From the NCBI RefSeq assembly GCF_014217685.1, contig NZ_CP043653.1:310001-374000 (forward strand): a stretch of DNA of 64,000 bases, read 5' to 3'. Origin of the DNA: Glaciihabitans sp. INWT7 (GTDB lineage Bacteria; Actinomycetota; Actinomycetes; Actinomycetales; Microbacteriaceae). This document shows positions 8,523-16,924 of this stretch, one piece after another. Made by a program: the position numbers and the translations under genes. A model generated the notes under the pieces. It was not told the DNA's origin. It searched no databases and was given only the letters and a program-made list of their open reading frames with translations. Numbering within the stretch: position 1 is the stretch's first letter; each line of letters begins with the position of its first letter.

Positions 8523-8566
8523 AAGAGCCCCGGCCACCAGCGATGGTGACCGGGGCTTTCTCTTTT
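8523..8566 (+). terminator. Rho-independent terminator after the 27-aa peptide gene
   Basis: The stem AGCCCCGG/CCGGGGCT (8526-8533 with 8550-8557) continues inward with CACC/GGTG around the loop AGCGAT, and TTTCTCTTTT follows. It is one of the clearest terminators in the window, and it separates the peptide gene from the MaoC-like operon at 8611. Confidence 0.85.
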
Positions 8567-8610
8567 CGGGGCCGCCGTCGTTAGGCTCTCTCCGTGCCCA
8601 AGGAATCCGA

Positions 8611-9057
8611 ATGACCGTGAACCCCGAACTCGTCGGCCGGGTGTTCCCGCCGACAGAGCCGTACCTGGTGGGTCGGGAGAAGATCCGCGAGTTCGCGCGT
8701 TCCGTCTTCGCCACCACCCCGCTCTGCTTCGATCTGGCCGCCGCACAGGCCGCCGGCTACAGCGACCTCGTCGCACCGCCCACCTTCCCGGTCGTCGTAC
8801 AGGAGCGCACACTGCACCAGTTGCTCTCCGAGCCGGATGCGGGCATCGACTTCTCGCGTGTGGTGCACGGGGACCAGCGCTTCAGCTTCAGCCGCCCGAT
8901 AGTGGCGGGCGATGAACTCACTGCGACCCTGACCGTCGCGAGCATCAAGTCGCTCGGCGGACACTCCATGGTCACGGCCGAGTCCTCCATCGTCGGGGCA
9001 GACGGCGAGCACGTCGTCACCGCAATCTCCACCCTTGTCGTGCGGGGTGACGAATGA
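8611..9057 (+). CDS. MaoC-like N-terminal domain (FAS1-type dehydratase) protein, HadA-like subunit
   Basis: 148 aa. Single hot-dog fold of the MaoC_dehydrat_N type: YLVGREKIREFARSVFATTP at the start, then LVAPPTFPVVV, VVHGDQRFSFSRPIVAGDEL and a C-terminal strand. In mycobacteria the equivalent HadA/HadC subunit is non-catalytic and pairs with HadB in the 3-hydroxyacyl-ACP dehydratase of FAS-II. The pairing here (ATGA overlap with the next gene) and the following murB match a common actinobacterial order. AAGGA lies before the ATG, and a possible -10 (TAGGCT, 8582) suggests its own promoter after the upstream terminator. Confidence 0.8.
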   Translation: MTVNPELVGRVFPPTEPYLVGREKIREFARSVFATTPLCFDLAAAQAAGYSDLVAPPTFPVVVQERTLHQLLSEPDAGIDFSRVVHGDQRFSFSRPIVAGDELTATLTVASIKSLGGHSMVTAESSIVGADGEHVVTAISTLVVRGDE

Positions 9058-9473
9058 CCGGCATCACGGCTCTGTCCCTCGAGATCGGGCAGGTGGTGGC
9101 TGAAGCCGAGTTCGCGCTCAGCCGCAACTCGCTCGTGCGGTACGCCGGGGCATCCGGCGACTTCAACGCGATCCACTATCGCGACGATGTCGCCCAGTCG
9201 GTGGGGCTGCCCGGCGTTCTCGCGCACGGGATGCTCACGATGGGCCTCGCGGTGCAGCCGGTCGTCGACTGGATCGGCGACCCCGGACGGGTGCTCGACT
9301 ACCAGGTGCGCTTCACCCGCCCGGTGCCTGTGGATGCCGCGGAGGGTGCGCTCGTGCGCGTCACCGCCAAGGTCGGCGCTCTCGAGACCGACATCGCGCG
9401 CATCGACCTCACCGTCACCTTCGACGGTGCGACGGTGCTCGGAAAGGCGCAGGTGCGCGTGAGCGTGGCCTGA
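9054..9473 (+). CDS. MaoC-family (R)-hydratase/dehydratase, HadB-like catalytic subunit
   Basis: 139 aa. Hydratase-2 motif SGDFNAIHYRDD gives catalytic Asp36 and His41; LAHGMLTMG (about 57-65) is the second family signature. It overlaps the upstream MaoC_N gene by 4 bases, as expected for subunits of one heterodimer. Reaction: reversible dehydration of a 3-hydroxyacyl thioester. Whether it serves fatty-acid elongation or another acyl pathway is not shown by the sequence. Confidence 0.85.
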   Translation: MTGITALSLEIGQVVAEAEFALSRNSLVRYAGASGDFNAIHYRDDVAQSVGLPGVLAHGMLTMGLAVQPVVDWIGDPGRVLDYQVRFTRPVPVDAAEGALVRVTAKVGALETDIARIDLTVTFDGATVLGKAQVRVSVA

Positions 9474-9476
9474 TCG

Positions 9477-10586
9477 ATGGATCTTCGAGAACACACCACC
9501 ATCCGCGTCGGCGGCCCCGCGGCGGAGTTCCTTGCGCCGGCGACCGCCGATCAGCTCGTCGAGACCGCAAGGGCGGTCTGGGCGACCGGTGACGACTGGA
9601 TCGCGCTCGGCGGAGGCTCGAACCTCGTCGTGGCCGACGACGGGGTGCCGGGCACGGTGATCCATGTGGTCACCCGGGGGATCGAACGGCTGCCGGGCGA
9701 GGGCGTGGTGCTGCGCGTACAGGCCGGCGAGCCCTGGGATGAGCTCGTCGCGCTCACCGTCGAGCAGGGTCTCGCGGGCATCGAAGCGCTCTCGGGTATC
9801 CCGGGGTCCTGCGGGGCGGCCCCGATCCAGAACATCGGCGCCTACGGACAGGAACTCTCCTCCTCGCTGGTCGCCATCGAGTTCCTCGACTATCTCAGCG
9901 GGGAACGCCGGCGCCTTCCTGCCGCCGAACTCGAGCTCGGCTACCGTCGATCCGCTCTCAAGGGAGGGCGCGCGGGAATCGTCATCTCGATCGATCTCGC
10001 ACTCTCGCAGAACGGCGGTGCGCTCAGCGATCCGATCGAGTACGACCAGCTTGCGAGCGCCCTCGGCGTCTCGGTGGGGGATCGCCTTCCCGTCGCGCAG
10101 GTGCGCTCCGCGGTGCTCGCGCTGAGGAGTGCGAAGGGGATGATTCTCGATCCGGCGGATCCCGATTCGGTGAGCGCGGGTTCTTTCTTCACCAATCCGA
10201 TTGTGAGTGCGGCCTTCTCGCGCTCACTCCCCCCGGATGTCCCGCGGTGGCCGGCGGAGGACGGCCCCTCTGCCACTGTGGCTCCGCGCGTGACTCCACT
10301 GGAGTCCTACATCCCGGAGCACCTCGCGCCCAGGAACGTCTCCGCTGCGAGCGGCGTCAAGCTCAGCGCCGCCTGGCTGATCGAGCACTCCGGCGTGACC
10401 CGGGGTTTCCGGCTTCCCGGTTCGCGCGCGGCCATCTCGAGCAAGCACAGCCTCGCGATCGTGAACACGGGGGGTGCGACCGCCGAGCAGGTCGCGGAGC
10501 TCGCCCGCTACATCCAGACTCGCGTACTCGGTGCTTACGGGGTCGTGCTGCAGCCGGAGCCCGTACTGCTTGGCGTGCACGTCTGA
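9477..10586 (+). CDS. murB: UDP-N-acetylenolpyruvoylglucosamine reductase (MurB)
   Basis: 369 aa. FAD/NADPH enzyme that reduces UDP-GlcNAc-enolpyruvate to UDP-MurNAc, the second committed cytoplasmic step of peptidoglycan synthesis. The FAD-binding PCMH domain shows TTIRVGGPAAEF and LGGGSNLVVAD. The active-site region is GIPGSCGAAPIQNIGAYG, with YRRSALK and the serine of SAGSFFTNPIV. The C-terminal MurB domain has KLSAAWLIEHSG and SSKHSLAIVN. It starts 3 bases after the MaoC stop, in one operon. Confidence 0.95.
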   Translation: MDLREHTTIRVGGPAAEFLAPATADQLVETARAVWATGDDWIALGGGSNLVVADDGVPGTVIHVVTRGIERLPGEGVVLRVQAGEPWDELVALTVEQGLAGIEALSGIPGSCGAAPIQNIGAYGQELSSSLVAIEFLDYLSGERRRLPAAELELGYRRSALKGGRAGIVISIDLALSQNGGALSDPIEYDQLASALGVSVGDRLPVAQVRSAVLALRSAKGMILDPADPDSVSAGSFFTNPIVSAAFSRSLPPDVPRWPAEDGPSATVAPRVTPLESYIPEHLAPRNVSAASGVKLSAAWLIEHSGVTRGFRLPGSRAAISSKHSLAIVNTGGATAEQVAELARYIQTRVLGAYGVVLQPEPVLLGVHV

Positions 10587-10601
10587 GCTGATGGCCGACG
10601 T

Positions 10602-11375
10602 CTAGTTGGCGTTGGCGATCAGCCAGGCGTAGGGATCGACGAAACTCCCGTCGAGGGAGATGCCGAGGTGGAGGTGGGCGCCGGTCGAGGCGCCCGTGCT
10701 GCCGACAAACCCGAGGGTCTGCCCGACGGTCACGGTCTGGCCGACCGCAACGGTCGGTGATCCGGCGATCATGTGCGCGTAGAGGCTCTCGACCCTCTGC
10801 CCATTGATCACGTGTTCGATGACGACGCGCGTGCCGTAGGAGGCATAGCCACCGGTGTCCTGACCCACGATGGTCACCACTCCCGGTGCGATCGCGCCGA
10901 TGGGCGCACCTGCTCCGGGCAGGAAGTCGAGACCGTCGTGATAGGAAGAACAGCCACGACAGGGGGACGGGCGCGGCCCGAATCCGCTGGCGATGGGCAC
11001 GTACCGGGGAAAGGGCCACTGGACGGTGCCATTGGGATTCGGCGTGTAGAGCATGCTGCCGCGAGGGGTGAAGTTCGCCAGCTTGGCCTGGCGCACCGGA
11101 GGCGGCGGGGGAGGAAGGGTGACCGCGTAGCCATCACGACCGGCCGATGTCGGCGCGGCGATAGTCGCCTCGGTGCTCGCGGCGAACGACTGGGTTGGGG
11201 CCGTCTCGCGCAACGACGAATTTGTGCGGGTGAGAGCCGCGGCGGAATCGGCGCGGTACAGCGCCGCTGCGGGAAGCGAGGTCGACACGATGAGCGCGGC
11301 AACGCCGAACAGGGCGCCGATGGCGGTGACCTTGGAGGTCACCCTCTTCAGGGCCGATCTCTGCTGCTGTTGCAC
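10602..11375 (-). CDS. Secreted M23 (LytM-type) peptidoglycan endopeptidase
   Basis: 257 aa. A signal peptide or anchor covers about residues 14-38. A linker carries RDGYAVTLPPPPPP (80-93), as in the C40 peptidase at 7518. The M23 domain runs from about 125 to 250. Zn ligands are expected at H146 and D150 (YHDGLDF) and H236 (AHLHLG), with H201 (YAHM) as a catalytic residue, so the enzyme looks active. The GTG start follows GAGGAC. Upstream, TTGCTA with a 16-base spacer and TACTAA make a plausible promoter on the minus strand. It is convergent with murB. Confidence 0.87.
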   Translation of the reverse strand: MQQQQRSALKRVTSKVTAIGALFGVAALIVSTSLPAAALYRADSAAALTRTNSSLRETAPTQSFAASTEATIAAPTSAGRDGYAVTLPPPPPPVRQAKLANFTPRGSMLYTPNPNGTVQWPFPRYVPIASGFGPRPSPCRGCSSYHDGLDFLPGAGAPIGAIAPGVVTIVGQDTGGYASYGTRVVIEHVINGQRVESLYAHMIAGSPTVAVGQTVTVGQTLGFVGSTGASTGAHLHLGISLDGSFVDPYAWLIANAN

Positions 11376-11510
11376 CGGGTAAGTCCTCTGCCTTGAGCGA
11401 CCTCCGCGTCAGCGGTCGAGACTCGGGCGTGTTCGGGATTCGCCACCGTTTAGTAACGAATCGGTAAAGGCTAGCAAGAGTCGGGCCATTCGACCAGAGC
11501 CGCTATTGCC

Positions 11511-12173
11511 TCAGCGCTTCAGCAGCCCGAGTTCCATGGCGAGAGTCACCGCGCGCGTGCGGTCGCTCACACCGAGTTTCTCGAAGACATGCAGGAGGTG
11601 GGTCTTCACCGTTGCCTCGCTCAGAAACAGCGCTTTCGCGATGGAGGGGTTGCTGTTTCCGTCGGCGACGAGCGCGAGCACCTGACTCTCCCGGGCGCTC
11701 AGCGTCACCGCGACCGGCTTCGCTACCCGTCGCACCAGCAGCGCCGCGATGGAGGGCGCGAGAGCCACCTCACCACGGGCCACCGAGCGGATTCCCGCGA
11801 GGATCTCCTCCTGCGGCGCAGCCTTCAACAGGTAGCCGGTGGCACCGGCCTCGATCGCGGAGAGGATCGCCTCGTCGGTCTCATAGGTCGTCAACACGAT
11901 GACACGGATGCCGGGCTCCGAGGCGAGGATCTGCAGGGTCGCGGCCACCCCGTCGAGCTCCACTTCGCCGAAGGAGGAGTTGCCGGAACGAGACGGCACT
12001 GGCATCCGGAGGTCCATCAGCACGAGGTCTGGCTTCAGTCGGAGCGCGGTCGACACGGCCTCAGTTCCGCTCGCGGCCTCGCCGACGACCTCGACATCCG
12101 GCGCGTCCTGAAGCAGGGCGACGATGCCGCTGCGCACGATCTGATGGTCGTCGGCCACCACGACGCGGATCAC
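11511..12173 (-). CDS. NarL/LuxR-family response regulator
   Basis: 220 aa. The receiver domain has acidic pair D8/D9 and phospho-acceptor D54 (LVLMDLRMP); the LuxR-type HTH lies at about 155-215 (TLSARESQVLALVADGNSNPSIAKAL). About 13 extra residues (within PSRSGNSSFGEVELDG) sit between DLRMP and the usual DGVAAT, beside the phosphorylation site. It starts with GTG inside the stop of the kinase gene (4-base overlap). It is last in the operon ATPase-permease-kinase-regulator and probably controls that ABC transporter. Confidence 0.88.
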   Translation of the reverse strand: MIRVVVADDHQIVRSGIVALLQDAPDVEVVGEAASGTEAVSTALRLKPDLVLMDLRMPVPSRSGNSSFGEVELDGVAATLQILASEPGIRVIVLTTYETDEAILSAIEAGATGYLLKAAPQEEILAGIRSVARGEVALAPSIAALLVRRVAKPVAVTLSARESQVLALVADGNSNPSIAKALFLSEATVKTHLLHVFEKLGVSDRTRAVTLAMELGLLKR

Positions 12174-13327
12174 GCAGCGACCCCGATCGGCAGTGAGACC
12201 GAGAGGGAGGTGCCGCCTCCCGGCACGCTCGACAGCGCGAGCGCGCCGTTGACCAGGGCAAGCCGGTCCCGCATCCCGGGCAGCCCGAAGCCGGTCTCCG
12301 CCTTAGTCGAGTCGAAGCCGGTGCCATCATCGGTGACGGAGAGGGTCGCCGTGTGCAGCTCGGTGACCATACGCACGGTCGCCGACGTCGCGTGCGAGTG
12401 CTTTCGCACGTTGGCCAGCGCCTCCTGGGCACAGCGAAGCAACACGACCTCGGTGTCGCGATCGAGGTCGACCGAGACCTCCGCGATCACGGTGATCGCG
12501 ATCCCGGACTCCCGGCGGTAGCGTTCGGCGAGCCTCTCGAGAGCGGCCGCTATGCCGCCGCCGAGGTCGACCGGGGCGCTCGCCGCGACGAGCGATCGCG
12601 TCTCAACCAGCACCTCCCGCGCGCTCTGCTCGAGCAGGCGCAGCTGGTCGGCGAGGGGTTCGAGTCGCTCGTGGGCGAGTTCGCGCTGGGCGCGCTGGGA
12701 CATCATCACGATGCCGGTGAGGCTCTGGGCGATCGTGTCGTGGATCTCCCGGGCGAGTCGCTCCCGTTCGCTCACGACCCCGGTGTCGTGGTTCGCCGCC
12801 GCGAGCTCGGCCTGCGTCGCGGTGAGTTCATCGAGCAGGTGGAGGCGTTCGGCGCTCAGGTCGGCGATACGACTGATCCACAGCCCGAGGGCGAGGCTCC
12901 CCACCAGCGAGATGCTCTGGATGAGCGCGGTCTGCGCGAGGTTGTCGGAGTCCGTTCCCACCGAAACGATGAATCCGGCGCTCACCGCGACAGCGAGACC
13001 GACGTTCGCCACCATCGCCACCCTGGTCGACGGGATCACCACCCACAGCAGCGGAAACGCGATCGCCTGCACGAAGGCGAGATTCGGCGAGCAGGCGACG
13101 AGTGCGCCGGAGCCGATGATCAGAGCGAGCGCGAACGGCAGCCTGAGGCGGGCTTCACCGCCGAGCGCGCGTCTTCCGATGGTGACGTAGACGATCGACA
13201 GCAGCGCGATGGTGGCCCAGGCGGCAATCCGTTGGCCGGCGCTCGGCGCCCAGGAGAACACGTCGATGACCGCGAGCATCGCCATGGTGGTGGCGAAGAA
13301 CACGTGCCACCAGCGGTTTCCTGTCAT
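12170..13327 (-). CDS. Sensor histidine kinase (HisKA_3 type)
   Basis: 385 aa. The N-terminal half is membrane-embedded with about five or six hydrophobic segments (to about residue 155) and almost no extracytoplasmic loop, so it probably senses membrane or cell-envelope state. The dimerisation/phospho-acceptor motif is LAREIHDTIAQSLTGIV. The HATPase domain carries LRCAQEALANVRKHS and DDGTGFD, with G-rich FGLPGMRDR. It partners the NarL-type regulator it overlaps. The architecture is like DesK/LiaS-type kinases that sit with ABC-2 transporters. Confidence 0.88.
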   Translation of the reverse strand: MTGNRWWHVFFATTMAMLAVIDVFSWAPSAGQRIAAWATIALLSIVYVTIGRRALGGEARLRLPFALALIIGSGALVACSPNLAFVQAIAFPLLWVVIPSTRVAMVANVGLAVAVSAGFIVSVGTDSDNLAQTALIQSISLVGSLALGLWISRIADLSAERLHLLDELTATQAELAAANHDTGVVSERERLAREIHDTIAQSLTGIVMMSQRAQRELAHERLEPLADQLRLLEQSAREVLVETRSLVAASAPVDLGGGIAAALERLAERYRRESGIAITVIAEVSVDLDRDTEVVLLRCAQEALANVRKHSHATSATVRMVTELHTATLSVTDDGTGFDSTKAETGFGLPGMRDRLALVNGALALSSVPGGGTSLSVSLPIGVAA

Positions 13328-13363
13328 GGTCTCAAGCTTCCCACCAGCCCGGTCGGCCGCGGC

Positions 13364-14206
13364 TCAGGAATCCTTGCGGATCCAACGGAAGGTCAGGCGG
13401 CAGGCCACGAGTCCGACCACGAGCCAGATCGCCGTCACGAGAGCGACGCCGCCGAGGTTCCAGGTGCCGCCCATTTCGAGAGTCTTGAACGAATCCGGGA
13501 GGAATACCGAGCGCATCCCCTGCGCCAGCCACTTGAGCGGGAAGATGCTCGCGAAGTTCTGCAGCCAGTCGGGCAGCTGCGAGAAGCTCAGGTAGACGCC
13601 CGAGATGAACTGCAGGATCAGCGTGATCGGGATGATCACCGCTGTTGCACTCTTGCCGGAGCGGGGCAGTGCGCTCAGCGCGATGCCGAGCACCGCACAG
13701 GTCGAGACGCCGAGCAGGAACACCCAGGCGAAGGTGAGCCATTTGATGGGATCGGTCGGCAACGGCACCCTGAACGCCAGCGCCGCGACGACGAGCAGCA
13801 GCGCCGACTGCAGGATGCCCGTCACGATCACCTGCCCGATCTTGCCGATGAAGTAGCTCAGCACCGGCAGGGGGGATCCCCCGAGGCGTTTGAGGGTGCC
13901 GTCGCTCTTCTCCGTCGCGATATCGATCGACATGTTCTGCAGGCCGCTGAGCAGCACGCCGGCGGCGAGCATCCCGGGCAGGTAGAAGTCCGCGGCCGTC
14001 AGGTTGGTGCCGCTCGCGGTCTTGCCGAAGCTGCCCTCGCTGAAGGCGACCGAGAAGATCGTGAGGAAGACCAGGGGGAAGAGGAAGGTGAAGAAGACCG
14101 AGTCCCCCTGGCGGAAGTAGGTCTTGATCTCGTACCCGATGCGGCTAGCCCCCAGCGCGAGGGTGCGGCCGGCGGGCAGCTTGGGGGTCTCGATGGCGGT
14201 GGTCAC
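13364..14206 (-). CDS. ABC-2 type transporter permease
   Basis: 280 aa with six predicted hydrophobic segments. Typical ABC-2 landmarks are FFTFLFPLVFLTIFSVAF, ILSGLQNMSIDIATEKSDGTLKRLGGSPL and FISGVYLSFSQLPDWLQ. The GTG start lies inside the stop of the ATPase gene (4-base overlap). With the ATPase it forms an exporter of the daunorubicin/drug-resistance type. The substrate is unknown; an antibiotic or lipid is likely given the linked membrane-sensing kinase. Confidence 0.87.
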   Translation of the reverse strand: MTTAIETPKLPAGRTLALGASRIGYEIKTYFRQGDSVFFTFLFPLVFLTIFSVAFSEGSFGKTASGTNLTAADFYLPGMLAAGVLLSGLQNMSIDIATEKSDGTLKRLGGSPLPVLSYFIGKIGQVIVTGILQSALLLVVAALAFRVPLPTDPIKWLTFAWVFLLGVSTCAVLGIALSALPRSGKSATAVIIPITLILQFISGVYLSFSQLPDWLQNFASIFPLKWLAQGMRSVFLPDSFKTLEMGGTWNLGGVALVTAIWLVVGLVACRLTFRWIRKDS

Positions 14207-15090
14207 AGTGCGCGCTCCAGTTCTTCCATGGTCTTGTCCTGAGTGGTGTGTGCCGCGACGAGGTCGAGATAGACGTCTTCGAGGCTCGGGCGTCGCACTT
14301 CGAGGCCGTCAGGTTCGCCACCGGTCGCGGCGAACAGGCGGGCGACGACGGATGCCGGTTCGGTAGTGCGTTCCTCGTGAGATCCGTTCTCGTCCTGCCA
14401 TCGCACCACCGGGATGCGGGCGTGCGCCCCACCGATCTCGTCGATGGTGCCGATGTCGATGAGCGTTCCTCCGGCGATCACTCCCGCGCGGTCGCCCAAC
14501 TGTGCGGCCTCGTCCAGGTAGTGGGTGGTCAGCAGGATCGTCGTGCCCTCGCGCTTGAGGGAGCGGATGAGCTCCCAGAACTCGCGTCGCGCCTCCGGGT
14601 CGAAGCCGGTGGTCGGCTCGTCGAGGAAGAGCAACTCCGGCCGGCCGATCACCCCGAGCGCGACATCCACCCGCCGCCGTTGGCCGCCCGAGAGGGACTT
14701 GATGCGCGATTTGGCCTTCTCGGTGAGTCCCACCGCCGCGATGACCTCGTCGACGTCCCTCGGGTTGGCATAGAAGCCGGCGAAGTGAGCGAGTTGCTCG
14801 CGCACTGTCACATTGCCGCTCTCGCCGGTCGACTGCAACACGATTCCGAGGCGGGCCTTCCAGTCGATGCCGCCGCGCTGGGGATCCACGCCGAGCACGA
14901 GTGCCTCGCCGCTCGTGCGATCGCGATAACCCTCGAGAATCTCGATGGTCGTGGACTTCCCGGCGCCGTTGGGGCCGAGAAGGGCGAATGTCTCGCCGGC
15001 TTCGATGTCGAAGCTCACGCCATCCAGAGCCGAGAAGTCGCCGTATTGCTTGCGCAGGTTGCGCACACTCACGTGGGGAGGAGTTGTCAT
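14203..15090 (-). CDS. ABC-2 transporter ATP-binding protein
   Basis: 295 aa from the ATG at 15090. An upstream in-frame start at 15120 would add 10 residues without family support. Walker A GPNGAGKST, signature LSGGQRRRVDVA, Walker B LLFLDEPTTGFDPEARR and the switch His in LLTTHYLDEA are all present. The C-terminal 80 residues form the DrrA-like accessory domain. It is first gene of the four-gene operon with permease, kinase and response regulator. Confidence 0.88.
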   Translation of the reverse strand: MTTPPHVSVRNLRKQYGDFSALDGVSFDIEAGETFALLGPNGAGKSTTIEILEGYRDRTSGEALVLGVDPQRGGIDWKARLGIVLQSTGESGNVTVREQLAHFAGFYANPRDVDEVIAAVGLTEKAKSRIKSLSGGQRRRVDVALGVIGRPELLFLDEPTTGFDPEARREFWELIRSLKREGTTILLTTHYLDEAAQLGDRAGVIAGGTLIDIGTIDEIGGAHARIPVVRWQDENGSHEERTTEPASVVARLFAATGGEPDGLEVRRPSLEDVYLDLVAAHTTQDKTMEELERAL

Positions 15091-15228
15091 ACGCCCATAG
15101 TCCCGCGCCACGCCGCCCACGACAACGGTGCACCGGATGGGGGCGCATCAACCGATCGGTGGATGCCGCGAGGAGTTCCCCCGGCGATCGCCCGGGAATC
15201 AGCCTCGCCCGCAGCCGCCTCCCGCAGC

Positions 15229-15258
15229 TTTGCGCCTCGCGCGACCGTCGCCTAGACT
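15229..15258 (+). promoter_or_regulatory. Putative promoter for tRNA-Trp / secE
   Basis: TTTGCG (15229) and TAGACT (15253) are separated by 18 bases, with an expected transcription start near 15265, 87 bases before the tRNA. The rest of the 230-base gap upstream of the tRNA holds no gene. Confidence 0.4.
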
Positions 15259-15351
15259 GGGGCGTGGTAGTTGAAATCTGCCATCATTTTCTGTGCCCTT
15301 TTCGCGTAAAAGCGTGACTGGCTTCGGAGTATGGTGACGGTTCGGCTGCGA

Positions 15352-15424
15352 AGGGCGGTGGCTCAATTGGTAGAGCAGCGGTCTCCAAAACCGCAGGTTG
15401 CAGGTTCAAGTCCTGTCCGCCCTG
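15352..15424 (+). tRNA. tRNA-Trp (CCA)
   Basis: 73 nt cloverleaf: acceptor AGGGCGG/CCGCCCT, D-arm GCTC/GAGC, anticodon stem GCGGT/ACCGC with loop CTCCAAA giving anticodon CCA (15385-15387), and T-arm GCAGG TTCAAGT CCTGT. The 3' CCA is not encoded. It lies directly before secE, the conserved bacterial arrangement. Confidence 0.95.
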
Positions 15425-15479
15425 CAGTTCGGTTCGCGCACCTGTGCGGGTCGGCAGTTTCGACGAAGGTAGTAACCAA

Positions 15480-15746
15480 GTGGCGAGAAATGTCATCGAC
15501 GAGCCGAGTGAGGACATCGTCGCGAATGCCAAACAGGATCGTGGCGCAAGCCGCGGCCCGTTCGGTCGACTCGTCATCTTCCTCCGGCAGGTAATCAATG
15601 AACTGAAGAAGGTCGTCACCCCGACCCGCAAGGAACTGTTCAGCTACACCGGCGTCGTGTTGGTCTTCGTGGTCATCATGATGGCGCTGGTCTACGGGCT
15701 CGACCTGGTCTTCGCACTCGGAGTGAATACCGTCTTCGGCAAATAA
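15480..15746 (+). CDS. secE: Preprotein translocase subunit SecE
   Basis: 88 aa from the GTG at 15480; GAAGG lies about 11 bases upstream. An in-frame ATG at 15444 is only 20 bases past the tRNA end and lacks a ribosome binding site. The C-terminal SecE domain is FLRQVINELKKVVTPTRKEL followed by one membrane segment (about 60-83). It is an essential clamp subunit of the SecYEG channel. The N-terminal polar arm of about 35 residues is common in actinobacteria. Confidence 0.92.
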   Translation: MARNVIDEPSEDIVANAKQDRGASRGPFGRLVIFLRQVINELKKVVTPTRKELFSYTGVVLVFVVIMMALVYGLDLVFALGVNTVFGK

Positions 15747-15874
15747 CGATCTTCAGCTGATTCGGGTCGCGAGACCGGAATGCACGATCTGATCTGGGGG
15801 AGCACCGGCTCCCGAACCGGCGGCGGCACGCGATGTGCCACATTCGCCCAAAAAAATATGGAATGAGATTCACA

Positions 15875-16924
15875 GTGTCTGGAACAAACCGCGACGACAT
15901 CGACCTCGCGACTGCCGCCGAGCAGTCCTCGGAGGAGGACGAAGCGCAGGAAGGCAACGAGCTGGCCGCGGATGAAGCATCCGACGAGCCGGCCGAGAGC
16001 CGTGCCATCCACCTGGTCGATGACACCGACGAAGACGACACCGACAGCGATGTCGAGGCCGACCTCGACGCCGCCCTCGACGCGGTAGCGCTCGCGGTGG
16101 ACCCCGAAGCGGACGCCGTCGTGGCCGACGCCCTAGAGGTCGACGACGCCGACGAGGCCGAGGCCGCCGTGGAGGCGACCGAGGACGAGGTCGGATTCGT
16201 GGAGGGTGAGACCGAAGAGGTCGTGCCGTTCGACGACGCGTTCGAGGCGGAGATCGAGTCCGAGCTCGCCGAGCAGTCGAGTGTCGACGAGGCCGAGGAA
16301 GAGACCGAGGTCGACCCCTACGACGAGTTCCGCAAGGAGCTCAAGGCCGCGTACGGCAAGTGGTACGTCATCCACTCCTACGCCGGATTCGAGAAGCGGG
16401 TCAAGCAGAACATCGAGAACCGCAAGGTCTCGATGGCCATGGAGGACTTCGTCTTCCAAGTCGAGGTTCCGATGGAAGACGTCGTCGAGATCAAGAACGG
16501 GCAGCGCAAGCTGGTCACTCGCGTGCGCATCCCCGGCTACGTGCTGGTGCGCATGGACCTCAACGAGGACAGCTGGTCGGTCGTGCGTCACACTCCCGGT
16601 GTCACCGGGTTCGTCGGCAACTCGCACAACCCCACGCCGCTGCGTTTCGAAGAGGCCTTCAACATGCTGAAGAGCCTCGTGCAGATCGTCGAAGCTCCGG
16701 TCAAGGCCGGCGTCAAGGGCGGCAAGGCCGTTGGCCGCTCCATCCCCCAGGAAGTCGACTTCGAAATCGGCGAGACGATCACCATCAAGGAGGGTTCGTT
16801 CGCGGGCCTTCCCGGGTCGATCAACGAGATCAAGGCGGAGAGCGGCAAGCTCATCGTGCTCGTCTCCCTGTTCGAGCGCGAGACCCCGGTGGAACTCAGC
16901 TTCGACCAGGTCACCAAGCTCTAG
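15875..16924 (+). CDS. nusG: Transcription termination/antitermination factor NusG
   Basis: 349 aa from the GTG at 15875, which has GGAATGAG upstream; the extra 14 codons ahead of it look non-coding. Residues 1-161 form an acidic Asp/Glu/Ala-rich arm of low complexity, ending [17 protein letters not shown]. The NGN domain starts at K162 ([19 protein letters not shown]) and includes [12 protein letters not shown] and PGVTGFVG. The KOW domain (about 290-349) has [15 protein letters not shown]. It binds RNA polymerase and links it to Rho or ribosomes. Such arms are known in actinobacterial NusG; this one is long and would be disordered. Confidence 0.94.
   Translation: MSGTNRDDIDLATAAEQSSEEDEAQEGNELAADEASDEPAESRAIHLVDDTDEDDTDSDVEADLDAALDAVALAVDPEADAVVADALEVDDADEAEAAVEATEDEVGFVEGETEEVVPFDDAFEAEIESELAEQSSVDEAEEETEVDPYDEFRKELKAAYGKWYVIHSYAGFEKRVKQNIENRKVSMAMEDFVFQVEVPMEDVVEIKNGQRKLVTRVRIPGYVLVRMDLNEDSWSVVRHTPGVTGFVGNSHNPTPLRFEEAFNMLKSLVQIVEAPVKAGVKGGKAVGRSIPQEVDFEIGETITIKEGSFAGLPGSINEIKAESGKLIVLVSLFERETPVELSFDQVTKL

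Noticed and set aside
12353-14242. A 629-residue open frame on the plus strand
   Set aside because: Antisense to the histidine kinase and ABC permease; low-complexity Gln/Arg/His/Glu content with no motif.
15352-15424. tRNA-Trp as an integration (att) site
   Set aside because: No repeat of the tRNA 3' end and no integrase were seen; the tRNA is followed directly by secE as usual.
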